Positions 29,335 to 39,157 are shown, counted from the first letter of the stretch. The stretch: 64,000 nucleotides of DNA from Coleofasciculaceae cyanobacterium (GCA_036703275.1 DATNPK010000096.1:186001-250000); one strand, 5' to 3'. Translations and numbers: made by a program. Notes: generated from the letters alone by a model not told the origin.

Positions 29335-31059
29335 TTAAAACCCTAAATCAGCTTTAGCAATTTCCGCTGCTGCATATACTTCTTCATTGGGCATTTCTTC
29401 CCAATCGGTGCAGCCAATCTCGCGATAGAATTGAGCATCATAGGCGCGAGTACGCACTACCACTGGCATCGGCACAGCATGACCTAAGATTAAAGCCTGT
29501 TGTTTAGAATCTAGTTTGGCTAATACCGACTTTAAGTTTGCTCCCCCAGATACTCCTGTAAAGATTGCCTCGATATCTTTCTCATCATTCAGTAAGCAGG
29601 TGACACGAGTACCAATCTGGGACATAACTTCATTATCAATTCCCGAGGGACGCTGATCGACTACCAGCAAGGTAACAAAATACTTCCGCATCTCACGGGC
29701 GATCGTACCAAAGATAGTTTGATGCACGATACTAGAATCGAGGAAACGGTGAGCTTCTTCGATGGTTATTACCAACTGGCGGGGTTTATCGAGAGGGTTT
29801 TTGGTTTGCAAAAAATGATCGGCTTTTTTGACGTAGCTGGCGTGGATACGACGGGTAATCATATTGGTCGCCAGCATATAGGAAAGCATATTAGACTGAG
29901 AGCCAAATTCGATAATTACGTTTTTACCCGCAGCTAAAGCCTGAATTAACTGATCGATGTAGTTGTGGGGACAGGCTGAACGAATATATTTAAGGCTGTC
30001 TAAACGCATTAATTTACGCTGCAAGGAAGAGATTGAACCCTGGTGTCCTTGTTTAGACTCACAAAACAGCTTGATATCTTCGTTGGTCATGTTGAGCAAA
30101 CGCATGATCCAAGACTTACCATATTCGTTATACAAAATGTTGGCATTATCCATCGCTGCTTCGGATAGACCTAATTCCGAAGAGACTAATTTGAGATCTT
30201 CAATCTCGATTTGATCGTAGCTGAGATAAAGTTCTTGAGCATCTCTAACGCCTCTGCGTTTGGTAGACTCGGGGTCTAAAGTATACATTTCTACTTTGCC
30301 AGGAAACAGCTGACGTAAGCCTTTAACGGTGCTTACTTGTTTACCTTCCTTCATCGCTTCCCAGCCATATTCTGAGTGCATATCAAACATCAGATTGACT
30401 GCTGCATCTTTGCGAATTACTCCAGATAATAGCAGACGAGTTAAAAATGATTTACCTGTCCCAGATTTACCAAATATGCCGTTACTTCTCTCCACAAAAC
30501 GATCTAGATCAACACATACGGGTACATCCATATCTAAAGGTTGACCGATGGAAAAGTTACGGCGAAAAGGATCGTCTTCCCAACCAAACACGCTACGAAA
30601 ATCATGTTCGCTGGCTTCGTAAACTTGGCTAAAGTGAGCTGGAATTGTCTTAACAGGCAGCAATTCCATGTCAGTACTAGTTTGAGGTTGTAACGAACCC
30701 AGACTAGTATTAGTATATTGATTCGACTGTATCGGTAAGCTAGAAAAGTCGCTCTGGGTTGCGGTGGGGGTAAACATCAGCATCGGCGAAAGATCGACCG
30801 TGCCGTAAGTACCGCTGCCAGCTAGAACATCTCTTAAAAAAGTATCTTCAATGGGTGGAGGATTGGCAATAATGCGATCGCTCGAACAGCCTAAAGATAC
30901 ATCAGTTAATAAGCAAAAAAAACGCGATCTAGTTCCCTGGACTACAAGAAATTTGCCGACTCGCATATCTTCCACCGATACATCGGGGTGTAATCTTACT
31001 TCTAAACCTTTGGTTAAAGAACCTTGAATAACCGAACCTAAGGGGATCTGAGAATTCAT
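29335..31059 (-). CDS. HerA-like FtsK-superfamily ATPase (DUF87)
   Basis: Predicted hexameric DNA translocase. A HAS-barrel-like N-terminus (residues 1-60) is followed by the ATPase core with Walker A GKSGTGKSFL at about 197-206, Walker B VITIEEAHRFLDSS and an arginine-containing sensor region (VVDQRPSGIDNEVMSQIGT). Bacterial HerA often pairs with the nuclease NurA for end resection. No NurA-like gene is next to it, so its partner is unknown. The middle (residues 95-145) is Ser/Thr/Gln-rich and likely disordered. Confidence 0.82.
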   Translation of the reverse strand: MNSQIPLGSVIQGSLTKGLEVRLHPDVSVEDMRVGKFLVVQGTRSRFFCLLTDVSLGCSSDRIIANPPPIEDTFLRDVLAGSGTYGTVDLSPMLMFTPTATQSDFSSLPIQSNQYTNTSLGSLQPQTSTDMELLPVKTIPAHFSQVYEASEHDFRSVFGWEDDPFRRNFSIGQPLDMDVPVCVDLDRFVERSNGIFGKSGTGKSFLTRLLLSGVIRKDAAVNLMFDMHSEYGWEAMKEGKQVSTVKGLRQLFPGKVEMYTLDPESTKRRGVRDAQELYLSYDQIEIEDLKLVSSELGLSEAAMDNANILYNEYGKSWIMRLLNMTNEDIKLFCESKQGHQGSISSLQRKLMRLDSLKYIRSACPHNYIDQLIQALAAGKNVIIEFGSQSNMLSYMLATNMITRRIHASYVKKADHFLQTKNPLDKPRQLVITIEEAHRFLDSSIVHQTIFGTIAREMRKYFVTLLVVDQRPSGIDNEVMSQIGTRVTCLLNDEKDIEAIFTGVSGGANLKSVLAKLDSKQQALILGHAVPMPVVVRTRAYDAQFYREIGCTDWEEMPNEEVYAAAEIAKADLGF

Positions 31060-31207
31060 GTTTTGTTGATGATCGGGGTTTTCTTAAGCTGCGAAGCCGA
31101 CTAGGTTTTTGCCAATATGCAGGGTTTTTTTGCTAACTTACGCTTATTGCGCTAATTCTAGCCGATTTAGTTTTTAATATCCTATCAGATCAAAATAAAA
31201 AGTTATT

Positions 31208-32185
31208 ATGCAAAGTACTAAAGAACTAATCTTAGCCACAATGGGCTGCGGGACATGGGCGTGGGGTAACCGTCTGTTGTGGGGTTATGACGAGAGTATG
31301 GACAGTCAATTACAGCAGGTGTTTAATCTTTGCGTTAGTAATGGAGTAACTCTGTTTGATACTGGTGATTCTTATGGTACAGGTAAACTCAACGGTCAGA
31401 GCGAAAAGCTGTTAGGAAGATTTGAGCGGGAATATTTGGGAGTGAATAAAGAGCAGATTTGTCTGGCAACTAAATTAGCTGCTTATCCCTGGCGGTTAAC
31501 TTCAAAGTCGATGATAAAAGCAGGATTTGCCTCCGTACAACGGATGGGTAGAGTAGATCTAGCACAGATGCACTGGTCAACGGCTAATTATTTTCCTTGG
31601 CAAGAATGGCAGCTATTGGATGGTTTGGCAGATTTATACGAACAGGGGGTAATTAAAGGTATAGGACTATCTAACTATGGTACGAAGAGATTGATTAAAG
31701 TTCACCAGAAATTTAGCGATCGCCAAATTCCGATTGCTAGCTTACAGGTACAGTATTCTCTGCTCTCTACTTATCCCGTAAATGATTTGGGCATCAAAGA
31801 CACCTGCGATGAATTGGGAATAAAATTAATTGCCTATAGTCCTTTATGTTTGGGTGTTCTAACTGGAAAATATTCCCATCCTAGTACCTATCCTAAAGGT
31901 TTACGAGGCTTGCTGTTCAAAAGATTAGTTCCTGAGGCCAAACCGTTGTTGAACTGTTTGAGTGCGATCGCGCAATACCGTAATAAAACGATGGCTCAAG
32001 TGGCTATTAATTGGTGCATTGCCAAGGGTGCAATTCCGATTCCTGGAGCAAAAAATCTCAAACAAGCACAAGAAAATATTGCAGCTAAGGATTGGTTACT
32101 AGACGCAGGCGAAGTGGCAGAATTAGACTGTACAGCAGCAAAAATAAATAAGCCAATGGTGCAGAATGTTTTTCAAACTCGCTAA
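31208..32185 (+). CDS. aldo/keto reductase
   Basis: NAD(P)H-dependent oxidoreductase of the AKR superfamily with a TIM-barrel fold. Catalytic residues appear in FDTGDSYGTGK (Asp/Tyr), LATKL (Lys) and QMHWS (His). The cofactor region reads AIPIPGAKNLKQAQENI near the C-terminus. Plant pyridoxal reductase and cyanobacterial AKRs share this layout, but the substrate cannot be read from sequence. It is divergent from the HerA-like gene. Confidence 0.88.
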   Translation: MQSTKELILATMGCGTWAWGNRLLWGYDESMDSQLQQVFNLCVSNGVTLFDTGDSYGTGKLNGQSEKLLGRFEREYLGVNKEQICLATKLAAYPWRLTSKSMIKAGFASVQRMGRVDLAQMHWSTANYFPWQEWQLLDGLADLYEQGVIKGIGLSNYGTKRLIKVHQKFSDRQIPIASLQVQYSLLSTYPVNDLGIKDTCDELGIKLIAYSPLCLGVLTGKYSHPSTYPKGLRGLLFKRLVPEAKPLLNCLSAIAQYRNKTMAQVAINWCIAKGAIPIPGAKNLKQAQENIAAKDWLLDAGEVAELDCTAAKINKPMVQNVFQTR

Positions 32186-32230
32186 TTGTCGATAATTCCA
32201 TCTTTTACAGCGAATTTCAGTTGAGTAGAA

Positions 32231-32281
32231 CTTATTACTTAGACAAATCAATCTAGTCTACCCAATCAAAAACTTTTGTAA
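32231..32281. repeat. dispersed repeat, copy A (TTACTTAGAC type)
   Basis: A 51-base unit beginning CTTATTACTTAGAC and running through TCTACCCAATCAAAAACT. It is repeated almost exactly at 46850-46900 and in diverged form at 58883-58915. The centre can form a stem (TAGAC with GTCTA). It lies in the gap between an aldo/keto reductase and radA. Confidence 0.8.
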
Positions 32282-32338
32282 TCTACATCTGGCTAAATTA
32301 ATTGCTCTATGTCGAGTGCAGAATATAGGTAAATTAAC

Positions 32339-33850
32339 TTACTCAGGGTATTCTTCAGCAACTACAGGAAAATCTCCCGAGCGTTCAGAAGGAATGGCAG
32401 CAATAATGGCATCAATTACTTTAGAGATTGGAATAATTTCTAAGCCAATGTCATCGGGTAAGCTTTGCCCTTTAGGTACGATCGCTTTTTTAAATCCTAG
32501 TTTAGCTGCTTCTTTTAAACGTAATTCCATCTGGGAAACTAGACGCACCTGTCCCCCTAAACCAACTTCGCCAATTAAAACCGTACGAGGATCGACTACG
32601 CGATCGCGAAAACTAGCGACAATAGCGATCGCTACTCCCAAATCCGCCGCCGGTTCTCCTACCCCTAAACCACCAACCGAAGCCACGTAAGCATCAAGTT
32701 TTGATAATGGTACACCGACTCTTTTTTCTAGTACGGCTAATATTTGCTGTAGGCGGTTATAATCTATTCCTGTCGTAGAGCGGCGGGGAGAAGTATAGCT
32801 AGTGGGACTAACTAAAGCTTGAATTTCTACTACAAGTGGGCGAGTTCCTTCGCAGGCAACAACGATTGATGTACCAGGGGAAGCTTCGTCTCGATTACCG
32901 AGAAATAATTCTGAGGGATTATCTACCTCAACTAAACCCCCTTCAGCCATTTCAAAGATGCCGATTTCATGAGTTGCGCCAAAGCGGTTTTTCACCGAGC
33001 GCAGCAGACGATGAGAAGCATAGCGATCGCCCTCAAAATATAGTACTGTATCAACTAAGTGTTCTAATACTCTCGGTCCTGCGATCGCGCCTTCTTTGGT
33101 AACATGACCGACAATTAGTAGGGTAATATTTTCTCTTTTTCCTACCTGCATTAATGCCGAGGTGCATTCCCTAACTTGCGCTACAGAACCAGGAGAAGAA
33201 GTTAAGGCAGCAAAATGTAGCGTTTGAATACTATCAATTACCGCTACTTGAGGCTTCAATGATTCGAGTTCTCGCAAGATTTCTTCTAAATCCGTTTCTG
33301 GCATTACGTAAAGATTATTGTCTTTTTTATGAGGAGACTTGCCATTTTGCTTACCATTATTAGCCGCTGCTGTTTTAGTATCTGCTACATCCAAACGAGA
33401 GGCTCTTAATTTTACCTGTTGTCCAGACTCCTCTGCCGAAACATAAAGAATTCGGGGTAAACTATAGGATAATTTATTCGCTACCTGCAATAGCAAAGTC
33501 GATTTACCAATCCCTGGATCTCCACCAATCAGAACTAGAGAACCAGGAACAACACCTCCGCCTAAGACGCGATCGAATTCTGCATACCCTGAAGGAAATC
33601 GTTCTTGAACGTCGTTGTTAATTTCCGAAAATTTTAGAGAGGCTCTAGGCTTTGCTGTTCCAGATATCTTGTTATTAGAACGAGTCCCAGACTGCCATCC
33701 TCCTCTGCTGTATCCCCCTCCGCCCGAAGCAATTTCAACTGGTTCTTCAGAAATAGTGCCGAACTCGTTACATTCTTTACACAAGCCGAACCACTGGCTG
33801 TATTCAGCCGCACAATTATTGCAGACATATATTTGTTTTGCTTTAGCCAT
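32339..33850 (-). CDS. radA: DNA repair protein RadA
   Basis: RecA-like helicase that promotes branch migration in recombination. N-terminal zinc finger (C-x2-C, then C-x2-C) in YVCNNCAAEYSQWFGLCKEC; Walker A GGDPGIGKSTLL; the RadA signature KNRFGATHEIGIF; and a C-terminal Lon-protease-like domain (ASVGGLGVGEPAADLGVAIA). The ATG at 33850 (MAKAKQIYVC) is chosen over one 51 bases upstream, because family members start just before the zinc finger. Confidence 0.95.
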   Translation of the reverse strand: MAKAKQIYVCNNCAAEYSQWFGLCKECNEFGTISEEPVEIASGGGGYSRGGWQSGTRSNNKISGTAKPRASLKFSEINNDVQERFPSGYAEFDRVLGGGVVPGSLVLIGGDPGIGKSTLLLQVANKLSYSLPRILYVSAEESGQQVKLRASRLDVADTKTAAANNGKQNGKSPHKKDNNLYVMPETDLEEILRELESLKPQVAVIDSIQTLHFAALTSSPGSVAQVRECTSALMQVGKRENITLLIVGHVTKEGAIAGPRVLEHLVDTVLYFEGDRYASHRLLRSVKNRFGATHEIGIFEMAEGGLVEVDNPSELFLGNRDEASPGTSIVVACEGTRPLVVEIQALVSPTSYTSPRRSTTGIDYNRLQQILAVLEKRVGVPLSKLDAYVASVGGLGVGEPAADLGVAIAIVASFRDRVVDPRTVLIGEVGLGGQVRLVSQMELRLKEAAKLGFKKAIVPKGQSLPDDIGLEIIPISKVIDAIIAAIPSERSGDFPVVAEEYPE

Positions 33851-34120
33851 TTGCTTAAATAAAATTAGCGAATTAAAGAAATAAAAAGATAAGTAATACA
33901 CTTTAAAGATAATACAAGCTCAATCCTAAGAAACTTTAAAAGCTTCAAAGATAAATTAAATCTGAAAAAACTCCTCAATTGTGCGAATAGTTAGAATATT
34001 CGCCGTAGAATAGACGTTTAGTGCTATTAAGAGTTGCCGACACAACAGCGTATACTGTTAGGCAATTAAAATTTAACTTAAAGATCAGTAATTTTACTTA
34101 AAAAAGGAGTGTCTAATAAC

Positions 34121-34849
34121 TTGGAAACTAATAAAGAAAAAATTTTAGTCGTGGACGATGAGGCTAGCATCCGTCGCATTTTAGAAACTCGTCTTTCCAT
34201 GATTGGCTACGATGTAGTTACCGCTGCCGATGGCGAAGAAGCTTTAGAAACTTTTCGTACTGCTGAACCTAGTTTGGTAGTTCTGGATGTAATGATGCCT
34301 AAGCTAGATGGCTATGGTGTTTGTCAAGAATTGCGCAAGGAATCAGATATTCCTATTATAATGCTCACTGCTTTGGGAGACGTTGCCGATCGCATCACTG
34401 GTTTGGAATTAGGTGCAGATGATTATGTCGTTAAGCCTTTCTCTCCTAAAGAATTAGAAGCCAGAATTCGCTCCGTACTGCGCCGAGTTGAGAAAAATGG
34501 CGCGCCTGGCATTCCCAGTTCGGGAGTAATTCACGTTGGTTCGATCAAGATTGATACCAACAAACGTCAAGTATACAAAGGTGATGAACGTATTCGCCTT
34601 ACAGGAATGGAATTTAGTTTGCTAGAGCTATTGGTTAGCCGTTCAGGTGAACCTTTCTCCCGTTCAGAAATCTTACAGGAAGTATGGGGTTACACTCCTG
34701 AGCGTCATGTAGACACCCGCGTAGTCGATGTGCATATCTCTCGTCTACGTGCCAAGTTAGAAGACGATCCCAGCAATCCCGAACTAATCCTTACTGCTAG
34801 AGGTACTGGCTACTTATTTCAACGCATCCTAGAAGCAGGGGAAGAATAA
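34121..34849 (+). CDS. rpaB: OmpR-type response regulator RpaB
   Basis: Essential cyanobacterial regulator (plastid ycf27) that binds HLR1 sites and controls high-light and photosystem genes, paired with the kinase Hik33/NblS. Receiver domain with KILVVDDEASIRRILETRL and phospho-acceptor LVVLDVMMPKLDG (Asp56 in this numbering); C-terminal winged helix ending LTARGTGYLFQRI. The start needs care: AGGAG (34105-34109) overlaps a GTG at 34109 but sits 11 bases before TTG 34121, which also gives the family start M-E-T-N-K-E-K. I therefore choose the TTG. Confidence 0.93.
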   Translation: METNKEKILVVDDEASIRRILETRLSMIGYDVVTAADGEEALETFRTAEPSLVVLDVMMPKLDGYGVCQELRKESDIPIIMLTALGDVADRITGLELGADDYVVKPFSPKELEARIRSVLRRVEKNGAPGIPSSGVIHVGSIKIDTNKRQVYKGDERIRLTGMEFSLLELLVSRSGEPFSRSEILQEVWGYTPERHVDTRVVDVHISRLRAKLEDDPSNPELILTARGTGYLFQRILEAGEE

Positions 34850-34876
34850 GCCAAGAGTCAACCTTAACAGTTTGAA

Positions 34877-34936
34877 GGCACTTACTACTCGGATAGAAGC
34901 TCCGAGTCCGTGCCGACTCAAAGGGGTCAAACCCCT
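34877..34936 (+). other. two strong hairpins downstream of rpaB
   Basis: Outer stem GGCAC (34877-34881)/GTGCC (34910-34914) encloses CTCGG/CCGAG. A second hairpin, AGGGGT-CAA-ACCCCT, lies at 34922-34936. There is no uridine run, so this is either a 3' end structure, a processing site or a small RNA. It is GC-rich against an AT-rich surround. Confidence 0.5.
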
Positions 34937-35105
34937 CAAGGTAATTGTCTCATGAGAGTCGAAAGCGAGCAAATCATCTTGTTCACAATGTTCACCTATT
35001 TACCTTGCAGCTTACGTAAATTTTGATGTGTGGCAATTCCGTCAGGATCTGGCGTAATGATCATAAAAGCTAAGAGCTAAAGACTAACGACTAAAAGCTT
35101 CAAAA

Positions 35106-35750
35106 ATGAGTAAATCTGACACCAATCGAATACTCAGGTTGCTACCTTTCTTGGTTGGAGGATTAGGCGGTTTTTTACTGCTGCTCAATCGCCTGTTAAC
35201 AACCCAAATAACTGATTCTCAGGCACGTTCGGATGCTTTGGGCGTAATTGAAGGGGCGGTGTTAATTTTGGTGGGTTTGCTTTGGCAACAGATCCAAGCG
35301 AGAACTCCCGATACCGTAGATTTGATTGGCGAAACAGGTTTGGAGTTTAGTTCCGAGCTTTCAGACTTAGCTAAAACTGAGTTAGCCTGGGCTTCTCATT
35401 TGTTGATAACTAACACCGTAACGCGATCTCTAGTAGTTTATTATGATGGCAAAACCATTCTCAGACGGGGTATTTTAGGTAAGAATTCTCAAGTAAAGCC
35501 TGGAGCAATTTTAGCCAGAGTATTATCAAGACGAAAGCCCGTATATTTAGTAAAATTGAATCTTTATCCAGGTAAAGTAGAGTTTGACTATTTACCAGAG
35601 AATACCCAAGGAGTTATTTGTCAGCCAATTGGCGACAAGGGAGTGTTGATTTTAGGCGCAAATGCTCCTCGCAGCTACACCAAACAAGACGAACAGTGGA
35701 TTGAAGGTATTGCTGATAAATTAGCGGTGACTTTAGGTGCTACTGATTAA
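35106..35750 (+). CDS. cofactor assembly of complex C subunit B (CCB-like)
   Basis: Resembles the CCB2/CCB4 family needed for attaching haem c(i) to cytochrome b6. Two N-terminal membrane spans (LLPFLVGGLGGFLLLLNRLL and LGVIEGAVLILVGLLW) are followed by a GAF-like soluble domain (residues 80-214: LVVYYDGKTILRRGIL, GVLILGANAPRSYTKQDEQW). Length (214) fits. It follows rpaB in the same direction, but 256 bases with hairpins separate them. Confidence 0.78.
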   Translation: MSKSDTNRILRLLPFLVGGLGGFLLLLNRLLTTQITDSQARSDALGVIEGAVLILVGLLWQQIQARTPDTVDLIGETGLEFSSELSDLAKTELAWASHLLITNTVTRSLVVYYDGKTILRRGILGKNSQVKPGAILARVLSRRKPVYLVKLNLYPGKVEFDYLPENTQGVICQPIGDKGVLILGANAPRSYTKQDEQWIEGIADKLAVTLGATD

Positions 35751-36064
35751 ACATTACGAATAAAAGTTTTTTTGTCAGTCACAGCCAGATGCAACCACTG
35801 AATAATTTCTTGAATATGCCAATCTAATTTCATTTTTTAAGCCTTGAGCTTCTCGTTCAAACAGTTGATCTAAATAAATAATCGGACAGACTGATTAATA
35901 ATTAGCTTCTCTCAACTGATTTTTAAAAATGTAGGATATGCTGGTGAGGAAACAGCTGGAAACAAACAATATTTAAGACAATATCTCAGATTTAATTCAG
36001 CTATTGAGCGAATTTGCTCGGATAAATGATGTATTTGTTAGACAGAGCCTTGTAGGTATTTTGA
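35751..36064. other. gap before the Ser/Thr kinase gene
   Basis: AT-rich. No frame, repeat or RNA motif that I can support; presumably the kinase promoter region. Confidence 0.5.
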
Positions 36065-37636
36065 ATGAGCTATTGCCTAAATCCATCCTGTCCCAAACCT
36101 GTTAATCATCCTAAGTCAAAAATATGTGAAGCATGTGGGTCTAAACTGCTATTGCATAATCGTTATCATTTAGTTAAAGGTTTGGGCAAAGGCGGTTTTG
36201 GAGCTGCTTTTTTGGCAGCCGATATAGGACTTCCAGGTAAACCTTTGTGTGTAATCAAGCAGTTAAAACCTAACACAGATAACCCCAATTTTCTGGCAAT
36301 GGCGCGAGAGTTGTTTAAGCGTGAAGCTCAAACTCTTGGTAAAATCGGAAATCATCCTCAAATACCTCGACTGTTAGACTATTTTGAAGAGCGTCAGCAG
36401 TTTTACTTAATTCAGGAGTTTGTCAAAGGCAATAATTTGCAGCAGGAAATAAGAAAACAAGGAGTCTTAAACGAAGCAAAAGCTAGACAAGTACTGAAAG
36501 AGGTTTTGGTAATTCTTAGAGATATTCATGCTCAAAAAGTTATTCACCGAGACATTAAGCCTGCTAATATTATTCGTCGTGAAATAGATGACAAACTAGT
36601 TTTAATTGACTTTGGAGTAGTCAAAGATCAGGTCAATAGTGCTGGAGCGGCAGCCAATCAAACGGCTTTGACTGCCTTTGCAGTAGGTACCCCAGGCTTT
36701 GCTCCGCCTGAACAATTAGCTATGCGTCCTGTTTATGCCAGTGATGTTTATGCTTTAGGCGTTACCTGTATGTATTTAATGACTGGAAAAGCCCCAAAAA
36801 ACATGGATTGCGATCCCATTACTGGGGAAATAAACTGGTTTAAATACGTTAATATTAGCGATAGTTTTGCCGCAATATTGAGCAAAATGCTAGAGATAGC
36901 GGTCAAAAGCCGTTACAAATCTGCTGAAGAAGTATTACAGGTACTGGATCTAGAAAACCATACAGATAGCTTATCTGAAAGTATGCTGAGTTATCCTATT
37001 GCTGGAGATGCTAGTACTTCCATCTCACATAGAACTGGAATAGGTTCTCGTCATAATATTCCTAGTAGAGTTTCTCAACACGCAGGTAGCAAAACTACAT
37101 CTACCTCTAGATACTCGAGAACTAGTTCCCAAAGGATTAATCCTAGAAATAGCGCAGCAGAAAAAACGACTTCATTTAGTAATACCAAAGCTGCTGCAAA
37201 ACCCATAAAAATATCGGCAGAAGAGGTTTTAAATGCTTATTCATCTGGTAGAAAAGACTTTAGTTTGAAAGATTTAGGTATGCAAGATTTGCAAAAGGCA
37301 GATTTGTCTGAGGCAAAATTTCACGGTTCTAAATTAGTCAGAACTAATTTTCACGGAGCTGATTTGAATCGGGCTAATTTTATTAATTCTGATGTGCGCC
37401 AGGCTATGCTACGTAATGCTAATCTAACTAAATCTTTTTTTAATTCTTGCAATTTAGAAGGGGTCGATTTACGAGGAGCAAACTTAAGCTATGCTAACTT
37501 CAAAAATACTAATCTAAAGGGTGCTAACCTGTGTGGAGCTAATCTTAGTCATACTAATTTAACTCAGGAACAATTAGAAGAAGTTAAAACCAACTGGATG
37601 ACAATTATGCCTAGCGGTAAGCGGGGATTTTGGTAA
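36065..37636 (+). CDS. Ser/Thr protein kinase with pentapeptide repeats (SpkB-like)
   Basis: Hanks-type kinase. An N-terminal zinc-ribbon (Cys4, Cys9, Cys21, Cys24: CLNPSCPKPV...CEACG) is followed by the kinase domain (about residues 34-295): glycine loop GLGKGGFGAAF, lysine in CVIKQLKP, HRDIKPANII and DFGVVKD. A Ser/Thr-rich linker (about 305-385) leads to a C-terminal pentapeptide-repeat right-handed helix (A-N/D-L-x-x units, about 405-510). The layout matches Synechocystis SpkB, linked to oxidative stress, but target proteins cannot be read from sequence. Confidence 0.88.
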   Translation: MSYCLNPSCPKPVNHPKSKICEACGSKLLLHNRYHLVKGLGKGGFGAAFLAADIGLPGKPLCVIKQLKPNTDNPNFLAMARELFKREAQTLGKIGNHPQIPRLLDYFEERQQFYLIQEFVKGNNLQQEIRKQGVLNEAKARQVLKEVLVILRDIHAQKVIHRDIKPANIIRREIDDKLVLIDFGVVKDQVNSAGAAANQTALTAFAVGTPGFAPPEQLAMRPVYASDVYALGVTCMYLMTGKAPKNMDCDPITGEINWFKYVNISDSFAAILSKMLEIAVKSRYKSAEEVLQVLDLENHTDSLSESMLSYPIAGDASTSISHRTGIGSRHNIPSRVSQHAGSKTTSTSRYSRTSSQRINPRNSAAEKTTSFSNTKAAAKPIKISAEEVLNAYSSGRKDFSLKDLGMQDLQKADLSEAKFHGSKLVRTNFHGADLNRANFINSDVRQAMLRNANLTKSFFNSCNLEGVDLRGANLSYANFKNTNLKGANLCGANLSHTNLTQEQLEEVKTNWMTIMPSGKRGFW

Positions 37637-37966
37637 GTTTTTAATGTCCGAACTCAGGTTATATTAGTAATGGGAAAATATTTTTTCTACCAATATAAGA
37701 TACAAGCAAGTAATTATTGAGTATAACGATCGCTTGTCTAGCTTCAGGTAAAATATTCTAAGCTTCAAAGATATAGTACAAATGATCTTTTCAGAAGAAA
37801 TAAATATTATTAGTGACTAACTCCTAACAATTTTTAGTTAGCTTAATAATTATTTTTAGATATTTTAATAATGCCAGTAGTTAAAATTAAAGTAAGTTTT
37901 TATATATTCAGCCACTTAATCTAGATTCAAGGCTGCCAATTTTTTAGTGACAAAAATAAATTGCTT
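37637..37966. other. gap between the kinase and nfeD genes
   Basis: Strongly AT-rich, without recognisable motifs or genes. A TTG at 37961 in frame with the next gene is not considered its start. Confidence 0.5.
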
Positions 37967-38401
37967 ATGATTAATCCTACTCTTTTATGGATAATTGTGG
38001 CAGGAATTCTTTGCTCGATGGAGTTCGTTTTCCCCACTGCGTTTGTCAGCTTTACGATGGGTATTGCTGCGCTGCTAGTGGCAGTTGTATCTTTATTTTT
38101 GCCACAATACACCTTACTGACTGGTTTGTGGCTAATTTTCTCGACTGGATTAACTATTCTTTCACGTCGTTTATTTACACCCAAGCGTAGAATATCAATT
38201 ACGGGAGATGATTTGGAAGCTACCGCCATTGGCGGTATACCCGCTGGAAGCGCAGGGCGAGTTTTATATGAAGGTAACTCTTGGCGAGCAAAATGTGCCG
38301 ATGAAACTAGAGACATTGCCCCTAATGAACCTGTTTTTGTAGTTCGCAAGCAAGGTAACACTTTAATTGTTTTACCCAGGCAAATGTTGGATCGAGACTG
38401 A
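37967..38401 (+). CDS. NfeD-like short membrane protein
   Basis: Short-type NfeD family protein: two or three N-terminal membrane spans (LLWIIVAGILCSMEFVFPTA, MGIAALLVAVVSLFLP) and a C-terminal OB-fold (GGIPAGSAGRVLYEGNSWRA ... NTLIVLP). NfeD proteins partner SPFH/flotillin proteins in membrane quality control. The SPFH gene in this window (45791-46630) is 7 kb away and of prohibitin type. The ATG at 37967 is preferred. Confidence 0.83.
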   Translation: MINPTLLWIIVAGILCSMEFVFPTAFVSFTMGIAALLVAVVSLFLPQYTLLTGLWLIFSTGLTILSRRLFTPKRRISITGDDLEATAIGGIPAGSAGRVLYEGNSWRAKCADETRDIAPNEPVFVVRKQGNTLIVLPRQMLDRD

Positions 38402-38680
38402 ATTAAGTAAATCAAACACCGGTCTTTCAGGATCGAAACCAATTACCGCGATCGAAGTTTTTTCTCGATTCTGCGGGTTGTGCCAAGAGAGAGAACCAAT
38501 ATATACTGGCTCAGCAGATTCTACTCCTTGGATATTTATATTAAACTAAACCGATTAGCTTAGTAACTCTGATTGAGCAAAAAGCGATCTGCGATTAGTA
38601 GAGAAGGCTCAACAAGGTTTTTTTAGTTCTTGATATAATTAGAAAGCCACAAATCAATCATTACAGGTGTTTGAAGATTT

Positions 38681-39139
38681 ATGACTACTCAACTAGAAAT
38701 AAATGACAACCAAACAACTCTTTATGATCGCGATTATTGTCAGTGGCTTACTCGAACTGCTGAATTACTAAAGAAAAAAGAATTTACTCAACTAGACCTA
38801 AAAAATTTAATTGAGGAAATAGAAAGCTTGGGTAAAAGTGAAAAAAGAGCCATTGAAAGCAACTTGATTGTCGTTATACTTCACTTGCTTAAATGGCAAT
38901 ATCAACCCTCCATGCGTTCTAATAGCTGGAAGTCTAGTATCAGAGAACATCGACGCAGAGTACAACGATTGCTTACTGATAGTCCCAGTCTTAAAAATCA
39001 CTTATTATTCGCATTAGCTGATTGTTATTTAGCTGCAAAAAAACAAGCTGCTGACGAAACGGGTTTATCTGCCGTTGTTTTTCCTGAAGAATGTCTTTCC
39101 TTAGCTGAATTTCTTGACGAAGATTTTTTGCCTGATTAA
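38681..39139 (+). CDS. DUF29 family protein
   Basis: 152-residue member of DUF29, a helical family abundant in cyanobacteria. It begins with the usual LYDRDYCQWLTRTAELLKKK and has the core LIEEIESLGKSEKRAIESNL followed by LLKWQYQP. The function is unknown; the family often occurs among toxin-antitoxin genes. A decayed relative lies at 41806-42003. First gene of the accessory island that ends before glnB. Confidence 0.88.
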   Translation: MTTQLEINDNQTTLYDRDYCQWLTRTAELLKKKEFTQLDLKNLIEEIESLGKSEKRAIESNLIVVILHLLKWQYQPSMRSNSWKSSIREHRRRVQRLLTDSPSLKNHLLFALADCYLAAKKQAADETGLSAVVFPEECLSLAEFLDEDFLPD

Positions 39140-39157
39140 GTCGCGTCTCTAAAAGAA

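Noticed and set aside
37927-38442. Minus-strand frame of 171 codons opposite nfeD
   Set aside because: It is fully antisense to the NfeD-like gene, which has clear membrane spans and an OB-fold; the reverse product shows no domain.
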